From Entophlyctis helioformis (lineage: Eukaryota; Chytridiomycota; Chytridiomycetes; Chytridiales; Chytriomycetaceae): a stretch of DNA of 22,629 bases. A model generated the notes under the pieces. That model had not been told where the DNA came from. It saw only the letters and a program-made list of their open reading frames with translations, and made no database searches. Location: contig JAHLKH010000298.1 in assembly GCA_025526915.1 (NCBI GenBank), forward strand, positions 1 to 22,629, written 5' to 3'. Below are positions 9,861-16,449 of the stretch, in pieces (positions within the stretch are counted from its first letter, which is position 1; each line of letters opens with the position of its first letter). The translations under genes and the position numbers were made by a program.

Positions 9861-10403
9861 CTATGCCATGGCTGCAAGCACGGCCGACAGACCGGCTGCA
9901 AGTACAGCCAGCAGCGCACTCTGCTGGCCAGTCGCGAGTGCAGCGCCAGTGGCAGCTCCCGTTGCTGTTCCGGTTGGCGGCTTTGTTGCAATCACAGTCG
10001 GCGAGCCAGACGTGGTTGTTGATGGAGGCGGCGGCGTCGCCGAGAAAGTGGGCTGCGGAATGGGCAGCGCTGTGAACGTCTGCACAACGCACACGCCGCC
10101 GGCATCGGCGACGCTGCCGAGCTTGCACTCGAGGCCAGGCCCACACGGCCGCATCCAAGGCACGAAGCCGCCGCACTTGTCGCCAAGCGACTGGATGACA
10201 GACTCGTTGCGGTAGCAGAGGCTGACGGGCGGGAGGCTCGGCAGAGTGGGTGCAACGCACTTGAGTTCGGGGCCGCACGAGATGGCGCCAGGGCCTGAGC
10301 ATGCCTTGCCGATGTTGTCGACGACCATCTGTGCACCGGCCGAAGAGGCGAGGACGGCGACGAGGGCGGCAGCGGTGAGGGCAGAAGATGTTGAGGAGAG
10401 CAT
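9861..10403 (-). CDS. Secreted 8-cysteine protein, probable GPI anchor (copy 1, intact)
   Basis: Single exon, 180 aa. A signal peptide (residues 1-~24) precedes two similar four-cysteine modules: the first holds SCGPELKC and the second PCGPGLEC. These are followed by a Pro/Thr-rich stalk and a hydrophobic Ala/Leu C-terminus typical of GPI attachment. One N-glycosylation sequon (NES) lies between the modules. The start at 10403 is supported by the signal peptide and a TATA box 42 nt upstream. It is related to the protein at 6498-6965 and is the intact member of a tandem pair whose other copy is at 11036-11590. A role in the cell wall or surface is inferred; the ligand is unknown. Confidence 0.83.
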   Translation of the reverse strand: MLSSTSSALTAAALVAVLASSAGAQMVVDNIGKACSGPGAISCGPELKCVAPTLPSLPPVSLCYRNESVIQSLGDKCGGFVPWMRPCGPGLECKLGSVADAGGVCVVQTFTALPIPQPTFSATPPPPSTTTSGSPTVIATKPPTGTATGAATGAALATGQQSALLAVLAAGLSAVLAAMA

Positions 10404-10444
10404 GTTGTGTGGATGGGGAAGACGACGGGACTGTCCAAACGTCG

Positions 10445-10451
10445 CTTTATA
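10445..10451 (-). promoter_or_regulatory. TATA box of the copy 1 8-cysteine gene
   Basis: TATAAAG on the minus strand lies 42 nt upstream of the ATG at 10403. It is duplicated identically upstream of copy 2. Confidence 0.65.
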
Positions 10452-10600
10452 CGCCGGCGGTGAGGCTGTGACGGGTCTGCGCGTGGCACGGGTTCAGTGG
10501 ACGGCGGGGTACCTGCAACTCGGGCGCCTGGCAGCTGAACGAGCGACAGTGGGCAGCGCGAGCTGTGGGGCTGTGGGGGTCGATACCGGGGCCAAGACGG

Positions 10601-10812
10601 GCTGCTGGGACGGGGACAACCGGTTGTTCGGCAGGCGCTCCAAGAACGACGGGAGGATCGGCGCGTTTGAACCGTCCAAGCGGCACCATCGCGGGAGGCG
10701 GGGCTTGGCGGATGTGGCGCTCTGGATGGGCGGAATGGCAGGCGAGCGTCGTTGCGCAAGATGAGTCTGTGAGTCCATTGTGCAGATGCCACACTGGCTG
10801 CTCGAGATGAAC
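10601..10812 (-). pseudogene. 212-bp fragment of the KR-site surface gene (parent at 12386-12597)
   Basis: The segment has the same length as 12386-12597 and only scattered substitutions. On the minus strand it still reads in frame through VHLEQPV, PLGRFKRADPP and AEQPVVPVPAA. It lacks the parent's signal peptide, repeat stalk and C-terminus, and it lies between the two duplicated 8-cysteine units. It is probably a non-functional fragment carried along by unequal recombination. An open frame continues on both sides but joins unrelated sequence. Confidence 0.8.
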
Positions 10813-11035
10813 GCGACGCTGGAAAGCAGACGCGTGCGATGCACGACTTGCCCGCTGGCTGAGGGCGGAAGTCGACCACAATCCCCGCCTGTTACAGCCA
10901 TCGTATCTTGAGAGGCGGTCTCAGGCTGGATGTGCTGCCAGATGCGAGCGAGTGGCAGATGACATGCTATTGGACAACTATATTCATTGAGAGTCACAAA
11001 GAGAGCAGGAATGAGAGCCAGGGAGCCAGAGGGTC

Positions 11036-11590
11036 CTATGCCATGGCTGCAAGCATGGCCGACAGACCGGCTGCAAGTACAGCAAGCAGCGCACTCTGCT
11101 GGCCAGTTGCCAACGCAGCGCCAGTGACAGCTCCCGTCGCGGTTGCCGTCGGCGGCTTTGTTGCAATCACGGCCGGCGAGCCAGTCGCGGTCGTTGATGG
11201 AGCGGCGGGCGGTCGCAATCACCATCGGCGCGCCGGTTCCCGTGAAGGGGGGGAACACTTTGAACGTCTTTACAACGCACACGCCGGTGGCGGCGGCGAC
11301 GTTGTCGATCTTGCACTCGAGGCTTGGTGCACAGGCCAGCATCCACGGCACGGGTCCGCCGCACTTTGCGCCAAGCGACTGGATGACAGACTCGTTGCGG
11401 TAGCAGTAGGAGGTGGACGGGACGATGGGCAGGTGGGGATGACGCACTTGAGTCCGGTGCCGCACGAGGTGTCGCCAAAGCCCGAGCATTCCTTGCCGAC
11501 GTTGTCGACGTTCGTCTGTGCACTGGCCGAAGAGGCAAGGACGGCGACGAGGGCGGCAGCGGTGACGGCAGAAGACGATGAGGAGAGCAT
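11036..11590 (-). pseudogene. Second copy of the 8-cysteine GPI-type gene, frame-disrupted
   Basis: The 5' part (signal peptide and first cysteines), the middle (YRNESVIQSL through GVCVVKTF) and the 3' part (stalk and GPI-type tail) all match copy 1 but lie in different frames. Relative to copy 1 there is a net 1-nt loss near 11405-11455 and a net 13-nt gain near 11200-11275, so the tail returns to the original frame while the cysteine-rich middle does not. A run of seven G lies in the second altered stretch, so an assembly error is possible. No convincing intron resolves it. The promoter TATA is intact, so it may still be transcribed. Confidence 0.75.
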
Positions 11591-11633
11591 GTTGTGTGGA
11601 TGGGGGAGAGGACGGGACTGTCCAAACGGCTCG

Positions 11634-11640
11634 CTTTATA
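11634..11640 (-). promoter_or_regulatory. TATA box of the copy 2 8-cysteine gene
   Basis: TATAAAG on the minus strand lies 44 nt upstream of the ATG at 11590, in the same sequence context as in copy 1. Confidence 0.6.
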
Positions 11641-11867
11641 CGCCGGCGGTGGGCTGTGACAGGTCTGCGCGTGGCACGCGTGCAGCGAATGGTGGTGCAC
11701 AGGGGCTGTGGGGCAACTGAGCACAGGCGCTGAGTGGCTGTGGGGGCGAGTTGGACGAGCGAGCGTGGACTGAGTGGGCTGTGGGCTGTGGGGGCGGCAC
11801 ATGGGCTGCTGGGTGGGCGGATGCGTGCAAGGATCGCTGTTTCATTGCAGCAACGATGACCGGATAT

Positions 11868-11896
11868 GGCAGTGGCAGTGGCAGTGGCAGTGGCAG
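11868..11896. repeat. GGCAGT hexamer repeat (about five units)
   Basis: Perfect GGCAGT units lie just beyond the stop of the gene ending at 11923, in its presumed 3' UTR. The remaining sequence from 11679 to 11922 shows no gene. Confidence 0.85.
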
Positions 11897-11922
11897 ACAC
11901 AAGACAACAGCAGCAGGAGAGA

Positions 11923-12777
11923 TCACAGCGAGAGGGCGGCCATGATGGCAAAGGCGCCAAAGGCGATCATGCGAGCGTCTCTTGCCCGAGTGCTGGCAGC
12001 GTCTTCACCTGCGTCGCTGCGGTTGGCCTTTGCGTCGCGCTGCTGCTGTGGCTGCACAAAGAAGGCGGCGCCGTCGCTCGACGGAATGACGGCGCCGGGC
12101 GGCACGGGCAGCGGCCGGACGTTGGGGAAGTCGGTCGTGACGCCTGCAAACGTCTTGATTGTCGATGTGGCCGGAGCGACGGTGGTCGGCGACGCGGCAG
12201 GCGGCACGGTGATGGGTCTGCGAGCGATGGCAACGGTGGCTGTTGATGTTGCTGTTGCAGTCGCTCTTGCAGATGGCAGAGCTGCAGTGGCAGCGACAGT
12301 GATTGGCGCGGCAGCAGCAACGGGAGCGACAGGGGCGGGGACAAGGACGGGGGCGGGAGCGGGAGCAGGGACAGGTGCTGGAACAGCTGCTGGGACGGGG
12401 ACAACCGGTTGTTCGGCAGGTGCTCCAAGAACGACTGGAGGATCGGCGCGTTTGAACCGTCCAAGCGGCATCATCGCGAGAGGCGGGGCTTGGCGGACGT
12501 GGCGCTCTGGATGGGAGGAATGGCAGGCGAGCGTCGTTGAGCAAGATGAGTCTGTGGGTCCATTGTGCAGATGCCGCACTGGCTGCTCGAGATGAACAGC
12601 ATGCGGGCCACGCATTGCAAGAACACGGTCACGCACATAGCTGGACATACCAGCCAGATTGACAGGCGACGCTTGTGCAGGTGTGCAGATGCAGACAACA
12701 GCCGACAAGAGTGCGCAGAGATACATGATACGGGCAGCGGCAGATGCGCTCGCCTTGGTGTACTTGGTGGACGACAT
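11923..12777 (-). CDS. Secreted Pro/Ala-rich protein with a dibasic KR site and a GPI-like tail
   Basis: Single exon, 284 aa. The ATG at 12777 starts a signal-peptide-like N-terminus (hydrophobic core residues ~18-32, APAQAS-type cleavage region). A globular-looking stretch with only two cysteines follows, then FKR at 108-110, a Kex2-type dibasic processing candidate. The region after it is a Pro/Ala/Val repeat stalk (PAPVPAPAPAPV) and a Thr/Ala-rich linker. The last ~18 residues (IAFGAFAIMAALSL) are hydrophobic, as in GPI-anchored or tail-anchored proteins. A clear TATA box lies upstream. The family is not recognised; a cell-surface or wall role is inferred. Part of it was copied to 10601-10812. 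Confidence 0.75.
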   Translation of the reverse strand: MSSTKYTKASASAAARIMYLCALLSAVVCICTPAQASPVNLAGMSSYVRDRVLAMRGPHAVHLEQPVRHLHNGPTDSSCSTTLACHSSHPERHVRQAPPLAMMPLGRFKRADPPVVLGAPAEQPVVPVPAAVPAPVPAPAPAPVLVPAPVAPVAAAAPITVAATAALPSARATATATSTATVAIARRPITVPPAASPTTVAPATSTIKTFAGVTTDFPNVRPLPVPPGAVIPSSDGAAFFVQPQQQRDAKANRSDAGEDAASTRARDARMIAFGAFAIMAALSL

Positions 12778-12898
12778 GGTTGAACAGATATGTACGAGGA
12801 GGAGCAGGAGGAAAGGAACCGAGATGGGCGAGAGCAGGGGCAGCTGTGGTTGATATCTACGTATGTGTCTAGCGAGCACGGAACGGCACAAGAAGCTT

Positions 12899-12906
12899 CT
12901 TATATA
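12899..12906 (-). promoter_or_regulatory. TATA box of the KR-site surface gene
   Basis: TATATAAG on the minus strand lies about 122 nt upstream of the ATG at 12777. Confidence 0.65.
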
Positions 12907-13366
12907 GTAGTGTTGAGTCTTGACGGAGAGAACGGCGGAGAGCCGCTGGACTTTAAAGCCAGCATGCCAGCAGCGGACATGGACGACAAAGGGATGCCGG
13001 CACATGCGGGGCGGGGTGGCGTGGCGTGGCGTTGTTTTGTGTGTGTGTGTGTTGCTGCACAGTGATACAGCCATCGTTCGGACAGCGACGGCAACAACAA
13101 AGGGGATGGTTGTCGGAGTTTACGCGAACGCGCTCATGTGCGGCGAGTGCCACAGCGCGGCAGTTCGACAGAGAGGCATTGGCCAAAGAGCAAGACCATC
13201 GGCAATCGAACAAGCCCTTTGCTTCGGCTTAGCATCTCAGAGTCGCCGCTACAGGGCCGTCCCTTGGCAAGGGTAAGGCTTGACGGCCAAGAGATACGGC
13301 TGGAGACGACGGCGTCGACGACGACGACGTCACTGCGTGATGTTGTGTTTTATTGCACAGATCGGG
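12907..13366. other. Intergenic region without a recognised gene
   Basis: This is promoter-distal sequence of the KR-site gene plus the presumed 3' flank of SF3B4. It contains a GT run near 13038-13052. The open frames on either strand show no domain and differ from the codon style of the neighbouring genes. Confidence 0.5.
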
Positions 13367-14586
13367 CTAGCGACCAGTTGGCGTGCCCCATTGCGGAGGC
13401 GGCGGGTGCACGCCGTAGCCGGGCGGCGCACCCATCGGGGCCATCGGGGGAGGCACAAAGCCAGGCGGCGGTGCAAAGGATGGCGCGAAAGCCGGTGGCG
13501 GACCAGCGCCAAAGGGCATATTCGGTGGCGGGATATCTGCAAACATGCGATTGGGCATCTGAGCTCCTGACGCTGCTCTGCCTGCCTGCGCTGCGAGCAG
13601 GCGCTCTGTAAAAAGGGCGAAGCGTGCGCGAGTCAGCCCAGACAAGCACACTCGATCGAGCAGGAATACGAGTCTCTGAATCCGAGCCATACCTGCAGGC
13701 GTGCCGTGGCGCTCGCCCTTGCCGTCCTTTTTGAGTGCGTATGATACCGTGATGGATCGGTTTGCAAGGAACTGTCCGTTCATGGCCTCGATGGCAGCAT
13801 CTGATGCCTCAAAGTTGGCAAACGACACGAAGCCGTAGCCCTTTGATGCAGATGTGCTTGGATCTCTTGCAATCTGTGGCAGAGCATAAGCCAGCTCATC
13901 TGCGCGATACAAGCGTGCAATGCAAGACAGCGCACCTTGGGCGTGGAGATGATCGTGCCAAAGGCAGAGAAGGTGTCGTAGAGGACCTTTTCGTCGACGG
14001 CCAGATCCAGGTTGCCAACAAACAGCGTCGCGCCAACATCCAGAGTCTGCTTGTCTGATGTGGCCTGCAGTTGTGGATCGAGACAGGCGTGAGCAAAGCG
14101 GCAACGAGAGCAAAGATGCACGAGCGTACCTTGTTCACTCTCAGCGGCTTTCCATACAGCTTGATCATGTTCATGATCTGGACGTCGGTTGGCCGACGGT
14201 TGGACGGTCAGCCAGCATCATCCCAGAGCCAGCATCTCTGGCAGCAGCGACGCACCTTGATGGCATAGTCTGCGTCTTCCTCTGTCATGAACTCGACAAA
14301 GCCATAGCCCTGCGCCATCTGGGTGACTCTGTCCTTTGGCAGATAGACATTGACTGCAGCCAGTCGGTCCAGTCAGTCGGTCCGTTGGTCAGTGAGCGTG
14401 AGAGTGAGAGTGACAGCGCACACTCGCAGCCGCCGCATGCACAGCCAGCGGAAAGGGGCGGGACGCACCGACGGGGCCAGCCTGCAGAAAGAGCTCCCAC
14501 ACGAGGGCGTCTGTCGCACGGTCGTCGATGTTGCCGACATAGACGGTGGCCAGCTGGTTTCGCTCTTCGACCTTGTTGGCGGCCAT
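13367..14586 (-). CDS. SF3B4: Splicing factor 3B subunit 4 (SF3b49/Hsh49 homolog)
   Basis: Six exons: 14469-14586, 14256-14353, 14130-14177, 13936-14064, 13693-13873 and 13367-13605. All introns are GT-AG (115, 78, 65, 62 and 87 nt) and the product is 270 aa. SF3B4 is a U2 snRNP SF3b subunit that binds pre-mRNA near the branch site. The start [20 protein letters not shown] matches the family. RRM1 has RNP2 VYVGNI (15-20) and RNP1 QGYGFVEF (54-61); RRM2 has RNP2 LFVGNL (102-107) and RNP1 KGYGFVSF (142-149). Family signatures [16 protein letters not shown] and [16 protein letters not shown] [12 protein letters not shown] are present. The Pro/Gly/Met-rich tail is much shorter than in animals, so the protein resembles the shorter fungal forms. 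Housekeeping gene, single strong interpretation. Confidence 0.95.
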
Positions 14587-14643
14587 GTGTGATGCTGAAA
14601 GTGACGGAAATGTTGGGAATGTTGGAAATTCAGATACTGGAAT

Positions 14644-14808
14644 TCATTTTGGAGCAAGCGAGATGTCCCAGCGGTCTCGGTCGTTGATATTGACCAAATG
14701 CACAGGCAAGGAGGGGAGGCAGACGATGCCGCAACCCAGCACTAGCGCCAGCCCGCCGGTGATGTTCTTCCAAAGCTGTCCCAGAGACTCGACCACAGAA
14801 AGGTCCGC
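14644..14808 (-). CDS. Possible last exon of a small membrane protein
   Basis: After a candidate acceptor (AG at 14809-14810) preceded by a long pyrimidine-rich tract on the minus strand, a 54-codon frame reads through a hydrophobic helix (GGLALVLGCGIVCLPSLPV) to INDRDRWDISLAPK and a stop. Its codon third positions are GC-rich like those of neighbouring genes. A first exon may end at the good donor near 15215 or at another donor near 15066, but no start could be tied in securely. It ends only ~57 nt from the SF3B4 start. No family is recognised, and it may not be a gene. Confidence 0.25.
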   Translation of the reverse strand, partial: ADLSVVESLGQLWKNITGGLALVLGCGIVCLPSLPVHLVNINDRDRWDISLAPK

Positions 14809-14835
14809 CTTTCATGGGCAATGGTTTGTGGCAGG

Positions 14836-14915
14836 TAGATAGACACAGACAGACAGAGCATAGAGAGCATAAAGAGACACAGAGAGACACAGAGAGAGCA
14901 TAGAGAGACACAGAG
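14836..14915. repeat. Purine-rich AGAGACAC/AGAGAGCATA simple repeat
   Basis: Interspersed GAGACACA and GAGAGCATA units occur on the plus strand. Read on the minus strand they make a long polypyrimidine tract ahead of the candidate acceptor at 14809. Confidence 0.8.
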
Positions 14916-15217
14916 CGGCCGCCCCTTCTGGCCAGGGCAGTGAGCGCTGCTGGTGCTGCAGGCACGCAGACGCACGCAGACGCACGCAGCACAAGCAGCC
15001 GTCACGGCTGCCGAGGGGTGGGCAATTAGGCGAGGGAATGCCGGCAAACCGCCGGCAAATGGTCCGACATTCAAACAATTACCAAGCGTTTTGGAATTGG
15101 ATTCGTCGCAAGAGGCGTCGAATGCAAGCCAGCACATCACACGATGGAAGGTTCGAGTCAGCAATGAGCATGGACGACAAGCGGGCGAGGCACATCCACA
15201 TGCATGAGCGGCTTACC

Positions 15218-15267
15218 TTTCTCGTAAGAAAAAGTGACCCGTTAGGTCGATCGGGAGGTGCCCCGAT
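15218..15267 (-). other. Three consecutive small hairpins 3' of the RuvC-domain gene
   Basis: TTTCT/AGAAA with a 4-nt loop (15218-15231), GACC/GGTC with a 5-nt loop (15236-15248) and ATCGGG/CCCGAT with a 6-nt loop (15250-15267) follow one another with almost no spacing. They lie 28-77 nt beyond the stop at 15295 on that gene's strand. TnpB and Fanzor guide-RNA scaffolds typically sit in this position, so a structured RNA is a reasonable but unproven reading. A transcription end or simple chance is also possible, because the stems are short. Confidence 0.35.
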
Positions 15268-15294
15268 TCAAAGTGTTGGTGGTGGTGCTGGAAG

Positions 15295-16449
15295 TCAGAG
15301 CACGTGGAGTGGCACTTGACTTGCTGGCACGCTGTCGACAGGCTGACCGGCTGGCGTGTGCGTCAAGTAGAGTGGCCGTTGTCCATAGAGCAGATGCCCC
15401 AGTGCGACCATTCCGATGTTGGTGGCTCCAAGCACGTCTCGGTGGTAGACGGTCTCACATGGTATGCACTCGTAGCGTCGCAGGTTGGTGCGGTTCTCGT
15501 ATGGGATCCGCTGCTTGCACTGCGGGCACATCTGGCTGGTCAGGTTCTCGTTGCAGCGGTAGATCTGTGTGTGTGTGTGTGTGTGTGTGTCAGTTGGTGC
15601 ACAGATGGATGGATGGACAGTGTGGCATCAGACGCACATAGGCATATCCAGATGACCGCAGATGCCTGATGAGAAACCTCTCAAACACAGCGTGCCGGCC
15701 ACCTTGACCTGTAAAGTCAATGCCAAATGCCCACACAACGGGAATGTCCTTCTCTGTTGGCTTGTCACAGCGGCCTTGAGACGCAGCAGATGCGCGCTTG
15801 CCAGTGGTCGATCCTGCCAGCTTCATGATGCCTTCAAGAGCGTTTCCGCGATCAGACATGCTGTTGCTGCGCATGGTGAACCGTTTGGCTTTGACCTTCT
15901 GTGGAATGCCATGTCATGCCATGCCATCCAGTACAATCAGCAGGCGATCAAGCAGCGTGGCGGCCATGTCAATGGGCATCTAGAAACAGAGAAAACGTAC
16001 CCGTGCATTGAGGAATGGCGTGCAGTACGCATGGCAGCGCAGATCCCAAAAGGCTCTCTCGCCTGCTGAGACGCCTGGATCGGCATGCTTTGCTGTCTTG
16101 AATGCAATGGCCTCATGGACGTCGGTCGCCTTGGCATATCGATTGTTGAGCCTGGCGCAAGAGACGGGCACTGTGAGTTGATCTGGTCAAGAGTGCACGT
16201 GGCAGAGTCATTGCATGCATACCACCGCTGAAGGCTGTGCTCGGCTCGTGCCATGCCAGAGGAGAGCACGTAGTTGGATTCGAGCGTATACGAAAAGTCT
16301 CTGAGGTCGACCAAGATGCTGGACGCGCCATACAGGTACCGCTCGCCCCAGTCAAAGCTGACAACACGAACAAAGTCCTTGTCGGCGAGCAGCTTGTTGG
16401 CATCAGCAACATTGGGCAGTCGCTGGGATGCATTAAAGTTGCGCTGAGC
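15295..16449 (-). other. TnpB/Fanzor-like RuvC nuclease domain and zinc ribbon of the fusion gene
   Basis: TnpB and its eukaryotic relatives, Fanzors, are RNA-guided DNA nucleases with a split RuvC site. Seen here: RuvC-I as VVSFDWGERYLYG (Asp ~1537); the following helical segment NYVLSSGMARAEHSLQRW; the strand VVWAFGIDFTGQGGR; RuvC-II as NENLTSQMCPQC (Glu ~1723); zinc-ribbon cysteines ~1730/1733 and ~1750/1753; RuvC-III as YHRDVLGATNI (Asp ~1760). All three acidic residues and all four cysteines are kept, so activity is plausible. The E-x-x-TS-x-x-C and RD-x-x-GA-x-NI patterns are diagnostic of the OrfB/TnpB zinc-ribbon region. The domain is split by several introns, which argues against bacterial contamination. 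Confidence 0.8.

Larger units (their letters stand above)
9663..10490. repeat. Tandem segmental duplication, unit A
   Basis: This ~830-bp unit contains the spacer beside the large hypothetical gene, the intact 8-cysteine gene and its TATA promoter. It matches 10828-11678 almost base for base over the spacer, the C-terminal coding part and the promoter. Similarity is lower in the Pro/Thr-rich stalk. Confidence 0.9.
10828..11678. repeat. Tandem segmental duplication, unit B
   Basis: Second copy of the unit at 9663-10490. It carries the same spacer, an 8-cysteine gene with frame damage, and the same TATA promoter. The two units are in direct orientation and are separated by a short linker containing the 10601-10812 gene fragment. 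Confidence 0.9.

Noticed and set aside
10494..11960. A 488-codon open minus-strand frame across copy 2 of the 8-cysteine gene and its flanks
   Set aside because: It is a composite: only its middle matches copy 1, the ends are promoter, spacer and fragment sequence, and no signal peptide starts it. It reflects the frameshift plus high GC.
15150..15159. GGTTCGAGTC, resembling a tRNA B box
   Set aside because: No A box, acceptor stem or cloverleaf could be fitted around it on either strand.
15295..15564. Bacterial IS605-type transposase (TnpB) contamination
   Set aside because: The domain is divided by several introns with matching phases and lies in an intron-rich eukaryotic gene with the same codon style.
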